From assembly GCF_003043945.1 (NCBI RefSeq), contig NZ_PYXG01000002.1, positions 458,501 to 522,500 on the forward strand: DNA of 64,000 nt, read 5' to 3'. The stretch's first letter is position 1. The number at the start of each line of letters is the position of its first letter. A program made the translations under genes and the position numbers. This document shows positions 16,219 to 23,748 of the stretch, in pieces. Origin of the DNA: Prevotella sp. oral taxon 376 (GTDB lineage Bacteria; Bacteroidota; Bacteroidia; Bacteroidales; Bacteroidaceae). The notes below the pieces were generated by a model. The model ran no database searches and was not told the origin of the DNA. It was given only the letters and a program-made list of their open reading frames with translations.

Positions 16219-17466
16219 ATGAAAATGAATCACTATCTCTATAAACTAAGCAGGGCAGCCTGTATTGCAGCCGTTGCCGGCATGCTCGCCGGCTGTAGCG
16301 GAAGCGGAAAAAACAAAGACACGAGACCGGAAACGACAAAGAAAGACACCATTCAGATCGACACCGCCTTGAAGACGCGCCTTGCCCGGTTTGCAGAAAC
16401 GCCGAGGGCGAAAGGGCAGTTTGCCTTCTATGTATTCGACCTCACGGCCGACCAACCGGTGCATGGCGTCAACGAGAACCTGTCTCTCCCGTCGGCCTCC
16501 TGCCTGAAGCTGCTGAGCGGGGTGGCGGGTCTGCACTTGCTCGGCAGCGGCTACCACTATGAGACCTCGATATATGTACGGGGCTCCGTGGCGGATGACA
16601 CGCTACACGGCGATGCCACCTTCAAGGGCAGCCTCGACCCCCAGCTCAACCCCGCAGACCTCAGCCGCTTTGCCCGGGCTCTCCAAAAGAGGGGTATCCG
16701 CAAGATAGACGGGCGGCTGATAGCCGACCTCGTCATCACGGAGCCCGTGAAGAGCGAAGCCCACTGGTATCCGTGGGATTTGAGTTTCTCCAAATACGGA
16801 CTCCTCTATAAGGGCTCTCCGCGCGTGATGCGAGAGCTGAAGCTGGCCATGAGGGCACAGGGCATACAAGTGGCCGACAGCCAGATAGTGCGGGGAAGGC
16901 TGCCCCGCGGCTCGAGGCTCATTTATAAATATGTGCGCCCCATCAGCATGATTACCCGGCGCATGTGGAAAAACAGCTCCAATACGCAGGCCACGGCCAT
17001 GCTCTACACCATCGGGCACCGGGTGAACCGGCAAGGAGAACCCACGGCATGCGGCGTGAGCTATCTGCGAAAATTCCTCCGCCAGAATCTCGGATTCATG
17101 GCAAAAGACCTCGTGATACACGACGGATGCGGACTCTGCACCCACAACCGGCTCTCGCCGAAGGTGCTCACGGCCGTGCTCCGCTACGGCTATCATCGCA
17201 AGCCCATCTACCGACTGCTCCACGACCAGCTCTCGCTGGCCGGCACCGACGGTACCCTTGCCCGCATGATGACTCATCCGGCCACGCGCGGCAAGATTCG
17301 GGCGAAGACCGGAACGCTCTCCCACCCCTACGGCATTAGCTCGCTGGCGGGCTACTGCGAGGGCAGCAACGGCCATCTGTTGGCCTTTGCCATCATGGAC
17401 TCGGAGATGTCGGTGCTCGACGCGCATGTCTATCAGCGCAGGCTCTGCGAGGCTCTCGTGAAATAA
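16219..17466 (+). CDS. dacB: D-alanyl-D-alanine carboxypeptidase/endopeptidase, PBP4 type (S13)
   Basis: Lipoprotein-type signal (AGMLAGC, Cys about 26) followed by a class C penicillin-binding fold of 415 residues. The three active-site motifs are all present: SCLK (Ser94 nucleophile, Lys97), SSN (253-255) and KTG (363-365). Peptidase S13 enzymes cleave the terminal D-Ala of peptidoglycan stem peptides and can split cross-bridges; the lipid anchor places this one in the periplasm on a membrane. It is shorter than the E. coli enzyme (477), consistent with a smaller inserted domain between the first two motifs. Monocistronic, with a terminator after it; converges with the TonB-dependent receptor. 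Confidence 0.9.
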   Translation: MKMNHYLYKLSRAACIAAVAGMLAGCSGSGKNKDTRPETTKKDTIQIDTALKTRLARFAETPRAKGQFAFYVFDLTADQPVHGVNENLSLPSASCLKLLSGVAGLHLLGSGYHYETSIYVRGSVADDTLHGDATFKGSLDPQLNPADLSRFARALQKRGIRKIDGRLIADLVITEPVKSEAHWYPWDLSFSKYGLLYKGSPRVMRELKLAMRAQGIQVADSQIVRGRLPRGSRLIYKYVRPISMITRRMWKNSSNTQATAMLYTIGHRVNRQGEPTACGVSYLRKFLRQNLGFMAKDLVIHDGCGLCTHNRLSPKVLTAVLRYGYHRKPIYRLLHDQLSLAGTDGTLARMMTHPATRGKIRAKTGTLSHPYGISSLAGYCEGSNGHLLAFAIMDSEMSVLDAHVYQRRLCEALVK

Positions 17467-17497
17467 GCTGCCCGCCATTTGTCTCTCAACGGAAAAG

Positions 17498-17520
17498 GGC
17501 AGTCTCCCTGCGAGACTGCC
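17498..17520. terminator. Bidirectional hairpin between converging genes
   Basis: Perfect 9-bp arms GGCAGTCTC (17498-17506) and GAGACTGCC (17512-17520) with a 5-nt loop. T-rich sequence follows on the minus side only weakly, so it may be a weak terminator for both the dacB-like gene and the receptor gene. Confidence 0.6.
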
Positions 17521-17543
17521 AGAAAATCAATCAAAATAGGTTC

Positions 17544-20024
17544 TCAAAAGTGGAACTTTAAGTCTACGCCCATTTGGAACGGGGTGCCTCGCTGCGCAAA
17601 ATACTCCTGTCTGCGGGTGGCACTGCTGCCGACGGCGAAGGTGTTATAGTTCGCGCTGGTCAGGTTCCGGGCCCAGAGGCAGAGCTTCACGGGGCCGAAG
17701 TCGGCGTCGGCATGGGCGCCGAGCAGCGCATAGAACTTCTGAGAATAGCTGTTGGCCTCGTTCCAGTAGGTCTTTCCCTGTGCGTTCATGTTCGCTCCGA
17801 TGGTGATATTCCTGAGCCACGAGCCGCCGATGTCAAAACGATAGTCGGCAAGTGCTGCCAGCTGATGCTGCGGCACATAGGGCACATAGTTGCCACTATA
17901 GTCGAGCGCAACGGGCGCCCCGTTCAGGGTCTGTTGGTCCATGTACTCCTTAAACTTGGCATGCGTGAAGCTATAAGAGAGCGACCAGTCGAAATGATTG
18001 TCAAAGGCCGCGCCATGCAGGACGGCCTCCATGCCTGCACTATAGCTCTTGCCGGCATTGGTCATCATGCGCCCGTAGCTGAAGCCCGGTGCCATGATGG
18101 CTATCTGTTGGTTGCGCACCTGCATGTAGAAGGCAGAGAGGTCGAGTTGAAGAGTGTGCTGAAAGAGATTCAGATGAGTACCCGCCTCATAGTTCCAGCT
18201 CACCTCCGGCTCATAAGAGATGGTCTTGGCTATATCCTGATAGTCGGCTTCCGTATGTTCGATATTGATATCGCCGCTGGCAAACTGCCCCATGTCAATC
18301 CGCCGGGCACGGACAGCTCCCATGACATCGTTCTGAAGAATGTCGGCAAACATCTGGATATTGTAGCCGCCTGAACGATAGCCCTTGGTAACGGTGGCAT
18401 ATACATTGCCGTCCCGGAACCTGTAGGTGAGGCCGAATTTGGGGAGTAACTGATTGAAGTTGTCCTTCAGAAGGTCGGAGATCGACGAGGTAAGATAGCG
18501 CGTGGCGTCCTTGCCAAGCACGCTCGCACGCACTCCTATGAAGGTAGAAGCCTCATAGGCTATCTTCGCATGCGTCCAATCATAGCGCAGACCGAGCGTA
18601 GCGGTGAGGTTGCGGGTAACATCGAAGTTCGACTCATGATAGAATCCAAGGTTGAACTGCGGAGTGCGATAGATGCCGGGAGCCCCCATCTCCACGCCCG
18701 TAACATGTACCCCACCGGCCTTTTCGATGGCGGCAGCGGCGGCGGCAGGTGCCGCCGCAGGAGGAACACCCTGTCCTATCATGCGTCTTGTGAAGGCGTC
18801 AAGGATGGCATGATACATCATCGGTTCTATCATCGGCTGAAGCATGCCATACATCCTGTTGGTCATATCAGCGTCAAAGAATACCGGCCCGTCCGTACGA
18901 AGCCACTGAGCAGAGAAGAAAACGCCGAGGGTCCAGTGCCAAAAACCGCCCACCGGGCGGTTGCTTTTTAATGAAAGCTCATGCGTCATGGCGTTCTGCA
19001 GCTGCCATTGCCTCAAGTGCATGTAGTCGGCAGGCAAATAGTCTTGGTCCATCATCATGTAATCCTTCAGCCATTGATAGCTCGTTGTATAGTGCAAATC
19101 GAAGTGATTGGCCTTGAAGCCGACATTCAGAGCAGAGACAATCGTATTGCGGCGGTAAGAGCCCTGATAGGTGGAAGCGGGAGAATCGGCCTCTCCGGTC
19201 TCAAGGTTGAGCTGCCCATAGGGGAATCCGTTCTGGTCTACATACTGGTAATCAGCAAACCCCTCGAGCGAGAGGCGCTGCGTCGGCTGCCACATCAGGC
19301 GAAGTCTGCCACCCGCCTCATTAAACTTATCGGCACGGTCGCCCGTCGTCTGGTTGCGGAAGAATCCGTTCTGTCCGTCGTAAAAGCCACCAGCGGAAAA
19401 CGCAAACCTGTCGTTCACCTTATTATAATGGGTCAGTTCGGCATTCCGCCAACCACGCGTGCCCCATCCAAGTTCCATGTCCGTGCCCTGATAGGAGAAC
19501 GGGTTGCGAGTGTACATACGCACCATCCCGCCTTCGGTGTTCAGTCCGTATAAGGTGCTCTGCGGCCCGCGCAGTACATCCACACGGTCTATGGCATAGT
19601 AATGCTGATTGAAAGCACTCTTGCTCATCACCGGAACCCCGTCGACATAGATGCCCACGGCCGGACTGTTGACACGGCTTCCGATTCCCCGCACATACAT
19701 CGACGAGGTATAGCGGGAGCCATAGCTGGGCATTGTGAACGACGGCACGAATGCCGACAGCTCCCGAAGGTCGCGCGCTCCCATAGCCGACAGGTCGCGG
19801 GCAGAATACATGGAAGAGCTGAGAGGCTGCTGGCGCAGTCGGAAACTCTCCTTAGGCTGGGTGATGATAAGGACCTCGTCGAGGTCGACCACACGGGATG
19901 TGTCGGCAAGCGACCGTCCCTCAACAGGATTCTCTATACCGGTGCCGGCTGCTTCTGCCGGCAAAAACACAGCGGCGGCAATGGCCGCGCACATGAGAGT
20001 CGTTATATTCATGACACTTTTCAT
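17544..20024 (-). CDS. TonB-dependent outer-membrane receptor, 826 aa
   Basis: Start at ATG 20024 (MKSVMNITTLMCAAIAAAVFL), a signal peptide with cleavage near AEAAG; the longer reading frame would begin upstream of the -7 box. A TonB-box-like segment (VVDLDEVLII, about residues 46-55) precedes a plug domain with RDLRELSAFVPSF, YVRGIGSRVNSPAVGIYVDGVPV and VDVLRGPQSTLYGLNTEGG. The barrel follows and ends in an aromatic residue (GVDLKFHF). There is no N-terminal carboxypeptidase-like domain of the SusC type and no SusD partner, which suggests an iron-complex, haem or vitamin receptor rather than a glycan receptor. An Ala/Pro-rich insertion (about 418-434) lies in a probable surface loop. Monocistronic. 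Confidence 0.88.
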   Translation of the reverse strand: MKSVMNITTLMCAAIAAAVFLPAEAAGTGIENPVEGRSLADTSRVVDLDEVLIITQPKESFRLRQQPLSSSMYSARDLSAMGARDLRELSAFVPSFTMPSYGSRYTSSMYVRGIGSRVNSPAVGIYVDGVPVMSKSAFNQHYYAIDRVDVLRGPQSTLYGLNTEGGMVRMYTRNPFSYQGTDMELGWGTRGWRNAELTHYNKVNDRFAFSAGGFYDGQNGFFRNQTTGDRADKFNEAGGRLRLMWQPTQRLSLEGFADYQYVDQNGFPYGQLNLETGEADSPASTYQGSYRRNTIVSALNVGFKANHFDLHYTTSYQWLKDYMMMDQDYLPADYMHLRQWQLQNAMTHELSLKSNRPVGGFWHWTLGVFFSAQWLRTDGPVFFDADMTNRMYGMLQPMIEPMMYHAILDAFTRRMIGQGVPPAAAPAAAAAAIEKAGGVHVTGVEMGAPGIYRTPQFNLGFYHESNFDVTRNLTATLGLRYDWTHAKIAYEASTFIGVRASVLGKDATRYLTSSISDLLKDNFNQLLPKFGLTYRFRDGNVYATVTKGYRSGGYNIQMFADILQNDVMGAVRARRIDMGQFASGDINIEHTEADYQDIAKTISYEPEVSWNYEAGTHLNLFQHTLQLDLSAFYMQVRNQQIAIMAPGFSYGRMMTNAGKSYSAGMEAVLHGAAFDNHFDWSLSYSFTHAKFKEYMDQQTLNGAPVALDYSGNYVPYVPQHQLAALADYRFDIGGSWLRNITIGANMNAQGKTYWNEANSYSQKFYALLGAHADADFGPVKLCLWARNLTSANYNTFAVGSSATRRQEYFAQRGTPFQMGVDLKFHF

Positions 20025-20038
20025 AACCTTACGAGGTG

Positions 20039-20046
20039 CAAAGTTA
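20039..20046 (-). promoter_or_regulatory. -7 box of the TonB-dependent receptor gene
   Basis: TAACTTTG on the minus strand, 14 nt before the ATG at 20024. No Fur-like palindrome was noticed next to it. Confidence 0.5.
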
Positions 20047-20101
20047 CGAGATTTAGGCATTACGGCCTATCCCTATTTGTGGGGAAATTGAGACCAGACG
20101 C

Positions 20102-21112
20102 CTACAGGTTTTCCGCTCCGCAATGGGGGCAGCGCCCCTTATGGTGGAGCTTAGCACCGCAATTCCCGCAGATGAAACCGGCTCTGTTGTGCTGAAAGTA
20201 TTGCCGCAAGGCAAAATAAACATACGCTCCCAGAAGGAGATAGCCTACGAAATAGAGCGTGGTGAGGCTGAAGATGATATAGTCGACGGCACAGACGGCA
20301 GCCAGTCCGCACAGATATACCACGGCCTCGCCTAACGGCAACTGATGGCGGACATCGTCGACGGCGGCCAGCCCCACGATCAATATCGCCCATATCGATA
20401 TGAGAAAGACCGAGAGGATGGGCGGAGTGGCAAAGGGATTGAGCGTAGGATGGAAATAGAAGTGGCGCCACACATCAGGGGCAAAGGTCTGGATGCTGGC
20501 ATAGAAAGTGGCCGCCGAGGCCACGAGGAGCGTGAGGAGCGTGGGATAGAACGAGTCGATGTCGTTGAAATGCACAATGCGGGCATTGCTCCTGAGCATC
20601 TTCCGCATCAGATAGACGAATCCGATAGCGACGATAATGATGAGGAATATCAGCAAATGGACATCGGAGAAGGTGGAGATGAACTGCGAGATAGGGTCGT
20701 CGGGGTCGACGGCGGGGAGGAGGTCAGACTCGTGCACCCACCCTATCGTATGCTGGTCGCGTGCCACTTGCACCCAGACAGAATCGATGGAATCCGTGGG
20801 CAGCATGCGGATATCCGCCACCACGAGTCGGTCGTGGCGGCGCACGGTAAGCGAGTCGGTGGTAAGCAGCTCGCTGAAAGCCTCCTCGGGTTGCTGACGA
20901 AGCAGGACGAGAGAGTCGGCCCTCACCACGAAGTTGAAGTTCTCGGAATAGTGATGGCGGGAATAGAACGAAATGGAATCGAGCTGTTCGGCACTATATG
21001 GCACGGGAAGCGCATCGGATGTGGTGGGACTGCGATGGTAGCACGACGCCAGCGTAAGCGCCGTCAGCAGCAACAGAAGGAACTGCCGGACCATGGATTT
21101 ACTTTTCTGCAT
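20102..21112 (-). CDS. Lipoprotein-like multi-pass membrane protein with C-terminal zinc ribbon
   Basis: 336 residues with an odd order of parts: a lipobox-like signal (TLASC, Cys about 24), an exported region of about 110 residues containing an SH3-like stretch (SVWVQVARDQHTIGWVHESDL), then about five hydrophobic helices (from VHLLIFLIIIVAIGFVYLM near 151 to YFVGYLLLGAYVYFAL near 300), and finally a zinc ribbon at the C-terminus (CGNCGAKL, CPHCGAENL). The ribbon should be cytoplasmic. No family is recognised. The ATG overlaps the end of the U32 gene by 14 bp; a second ATG at 21094 would leave a 4-nt gap. Last gene of the operon that starts at 27758. Confidence 0.65.
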   Translation of the reverse strand: MQKSKSMVRQFLLLLLTALTLASCYHRSPTTSDALPVPYSAEQLDSISFYSRHHYSENFNFVVRADSLVLLRQQPEEAFSELLTTDSLTVRRHDRLVVADIRMLPTDSIDSVWVQVARDQHTIGWVHESDLLPAVDPDDPISQFISTFSDVHLLIFLIIIVAIGFVYLMRKMLRSNARIVHFNDIDSFYPTLLTLLVASAATFYASIQTFAPDVWRHFYFHPTLNPFATPPILSVFLISIWAILIVGLAAVDDVRHQLPLGEAVVYLCGLAAVCAVDYIIFSLTTLYFVGYLLLGAYVYFALRQYFQHNRAGFICGNCGAKLHHKGRCPHCGAENL

Positions 21113-22940
21113 AGATATTCATCTGACATTCGTTACACTTAAACTCAAGGAGAAACCGGCGCCCATCAGGCAACTGCAGGGTAAGAGGCTCGCGCCAAGA
21201 GGGCTTGCGACCACCCCGCCTCACGCAATAACCCAATGAATAGCGCAGGCAATGACGGCACTGCATGATGAGCGGACGCGCCGAAGGCTTTACCTCGAAA
21301 GCCTCGCGGGGATGCGCCAGGCCGTGCTCCCCATAGAATTTAACGGCCACTTGGTTGGAGATATTATATAAATAGGGATAAGCCTTATACTCCGGCTGCC
21401 ACCCGACCTCGGGAACAAGAGGGCTCACGGCCTGCTTCCTGCGCCCGGAGAACGGTTGCCGGCTGATCTCCACGCTCTCCACACACCTGCGGCGAAGCCC
21501 GGAGAGCAGGCTCGAGGGAATGAAAAAGGCATCGGCACCATCCTCTATTTTCAGCTCCCCGCACACATAGGGGGTATTGCCCAGCTTCGAAAGCTGCCGC
21601 CGAAGATTGTCGGACTGCGGACTCCGGGCTTCCCGGTGGTCGGCTTCCACCCGGCTTTCGCCTTTCAGAAGACCGTCTTTCGACCCTATCCGGAGCCGGA
21701 ATCCGTCAGCCGTAAGGCCATATTCCATGACCACGGGGATGCGCCGTTCCGCCGTAAGACCGGACAGAATCTTCTCGAAAGCCTCGTCGTTGTTGCGATA
21801 GAGAGCAAGGCCCGGACGCAAACGGGGCGGCATACGCAAGGGGAAGAGGCGGTTGCCCTCCGCCCGGTTCACGCGGAAGCCCTCCAACTCATGCTCGTCA
21901 TTGAGGAAACAGAGGCCGTCGCCGTTGGCAAAGGAGGCCGTTCCGGCCACAGTGAAAGAGTTGCCGCGCAATTCCTTCACCTTGCCCACATACTCGCCGA
22001 GAGCCTTGGGAGTATCAAAACTGGCGATATCCGGCTGCCGTCCTTTCAGGAAATAGGTGGTATAGCCACGGTTGAAAGTCTTCGCAAGGTTGGGCGTGAA
22101 ATGATATTCCACCCGCCCCAGCGAAGCCCGGCGATATTTATCGGGATGACGGCGGATGAGGTCATCCAAGCGTTGCGAATAGGCCGAGACCACATTCTTC
22201 ACATAAGCCACATCCTTCAGGCGGCCTTCTATCTTGAACGAAGACGCCCCGGCCTCGGCCAGTTCCTCGAGATGATCGATCCGGCACATATCCTTCAGCG
22301 ACAACAAGTGGCGCTGATGCTCTATCTCACGACCGCCGGCATCCATCAGGTTGAACCTCAACCGACAGAACTGGGCGCACTCGCCACGGTTGGCGCTGCG
22401 CCCGAAACAATGCTGCGAAGCATAGCAGACACCCGAATAACTCACGCAGAGGGCACCATGGACAAATACCTCCAGTTCCATATCGGGCACCGCCTCATGG
22501 ACGGCACGGATCTCGTCGACGGAGAGCTCACGGGCCAGCACGGCCCGGGCAAAGCCCAGACCGCGCAGCCAGCGCACCTTCTCCGCCGTGCGGATGTCGC
22601 ACTGCGTGCTGGCGTGAAGGGCCATGTCGTGCGCCATAGACAGCGTAGACATGTCCTGAACGAGAAGAGCGTCGGTGCCGATAGCGGCTAATTGGTCGAT
22701 TACACGCTGCATGTAATCGAGTTCCTCGTTGTATGTAATCGTGTTACAAGTAACGAATACTTTCGCCCCGAACCGATGGGCATAGTCGCAGAGACGGCCG
22801 ATGTCCTCCATGGAGTTGCCTGCCGCAGCCCTCGCACCGAAGCGCTGGGCACCGATGTAGACGGCGTCTGCACCATGGTCGATGGCCGCAAGGCCGCATT
22901 CCAGATTCTTGGCGGGAGCCAAAAGCTCAAGTTCACGCAT
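21099..22940 (-). CDS. U32-family peptidase / RlhA-like rRNA hydroxylation protein
   Basis: 613 residues beginning RELELLAPAKNLECGLAAIDHGADAVYIGA, the usual start of U32 proteins (TIM-barrel). The four-Cys region CYASQHCFGRSANRGECAQFCRL (about residues 170-195) matches the family. A C-terminal part with further Cys (QCRHCLRYSLGYC, FKCNECQ) corresponds to the long U32 form. E. coli RlhA of this family is needed for 23S rRNA C2501 hydroxylation and related proteins (TrhP, UbiU/V) are O2-independent hydroxylases with Fe-S clusters; older annotation as collagenase/peptidase is doubtful. Overlaps metA by 8 bp. Repeat-like array E lies within codons about 60-80. Confidence 0.85.
   Translation of the reverse strand: MRELELLAPAKNLECGLAAIDHGADAVYIGAQRFGARAAAGNSMEDIGRLCDYAHRFGAKVFVTCNTITYNEELDYMQRVIDQLAAIGTDALLVQDMSTLSMAHDMALHASTQCDIRTAEKVRWLRGLGFARAVLARELSVDEIRAVHEAVPDMELEVFVHGALCVSYSGVCYASQHCFGRSANRGECAQFCRLRFNLMDAGGREIEHQRHLLSLKDMCRIDHLEELAEAGASSFKIEGRLKDVAYVKNVVSAYSQRLDDLIRRHPDKYRRASLGRVEYHFTPNLAKTFNRGYTTYFLKGRQPDIASFDTPKALGEYVGKVKELRGNSFTVAGTASFANGDGLCFLNDEHELEGFRVNRAEGNRLFPLRMPPRLRPGLALYRNNDEAFEKILSGLTAERRIPVVMEYGLTADGFRLRIGSKDGLLKGESRVEADHREARSPQSDNLRRQLSKLGNTPYVCGELKIEDGADAFFIPSSLLSGLRRRCVESVEISRQPFSGRRKQAVSPLVPEVGWQPEYKAYPYLYNISNQVAVKFYGEHGLAHPREAFEVKPSARPLIMQCRHCLRYSLGYCVRRGGRKPSWREPLTLQLPDGRRFLLEFKCNECQMNIYAEK
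22699..22761. repeat. Degenerate triplet palindrome array inside the U32 gene (array E, family 1)
   Basis: Units at 22699-22717 (perfect RTTACA-N7-TGTAAY), 22721-22739 (right half intact, left half TTCCT) and 22743-22761 (left half intact, right half lost), again at 22-bp pitch with 3-nt spacers. The codons read VTCNTITYNEELDYMQRVIDQ, a segment that is conserved in the protein family, so coincidence or codon-level resemblance cannot be excluded. Confidence 0.45.
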
Positions 22941-23748
22941 CCTGTCGTTCCTTTACGAGATAAAGGGAAGTCCAGTTTTCATAAAGCCTCAACGCCCACT
23001 CGTGCCAACTGTCGACAGGCTTGCGCGAGGGGTCGTCGGCCTCATAATAGTTTTTCGGTAAGTCTACATCGTCGCGCTTGCCGAGGTCGCGGCGATATTC
23101 GTTGTCGAGCGTGTAAGGCTCATACTCCAGATGACCGGTGATAAAGACCTCACGGGCATCCGCCGTCATCGCCATGCTCACCCCGCTTATCGGCGATTCG
23201 GCAAGGATTTCCAAGTCGGCATGCCGCTCAAGGTCGCCGCGCCGTATCTCCGTATGCCGACTGTGGGGCATCGGAAACTCCTTGGGAAAGCCCTTGAGGA
23301 GCGGAGCGGCGGAAAGAACATGCTGCCCGAAGACGCCGAACACCTTTCTGGGGAGCGCATACTTGGGCACGCCGAAAAAATGGTAGAGCCCGGCCTGGGC
23401 TCCCCAGCAGATGTAAAGCGTGCTCCTGACACTGGCATGGGCCCAGTCGAAGATTTGCCGCAGCTCCTCCCAATAGTCCACCTCCTCGAAGTCGATGAGT
23501 TCCACAGGGGCTCCCGTTACGATGAAACCATCGAAGCGTTCTTGGCGTAACTCATCGAAATAGCGGTAACGCGATTCCATATAAACTGCCGAAGTGTGCT
23601 TCGAGACATGGGTGCGAAGCCGCATCCATGCCACCTCCACGGGAGTAGACACCCCCTTGAGCAGCCGCAGAAAGTCGGCCTCCGTTACCTCCTTGAAAGG
23701 CATCAGGTTGAGAACGGCTATCCGGACTGGCCGCACACGGCTTACCAT
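22933..23748 (-). CDS. metA: Homoserine O-acetyltransferase (MetA family)
   Basis: 271-residue enzyme of the MetA glutamine-amidotransferase-like fold: it acylates homoserine as the first step of methionine synthesis. Catalytic Cys114 (YICWGAQAG), His206 and Glu208 (TGHLEYEP) are present. At the site that decides the acyl donor (Gly111 in E. coli MetA, succinyl-CoA) this protein has Glu83 in GAPVELIDF; MetA proteins with Glu there were shown to use acetyl-CoA, so acetyl transfer is predicted. The protein is about 30 residues shorter at the N-terminus than E. coli MetA, starting directly at VRPVRIAVLNLMP. The ATG overlaps the peptidase stop by 7 bp, so the short start looks genuine. Confidence 0.88.
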   Translation of the reverse strand: MVSRVRPVRIAVLNLMPFKEVTEADFLRLLKGVSTPVEVAWMRLRTHVSKHTSAVYMESRYRYFDELRQERFDGFIVTGAPVELIDFEEVDYWEELRQIFDWAHASVRSTLYICWGAQAGLYHFFGVPKYALPRKVFGVFGQHVLSAAPLLKGFPKEFPMPHSRHTEIRRGDLERHADLEILAESPISGVSMAMTADAREVFITGHLEYEPYTLDNEYRRDLGKRDDVDLPKNYYEADDPSRKPVDSWHEWALRLYENWTSLYLVKERQDA

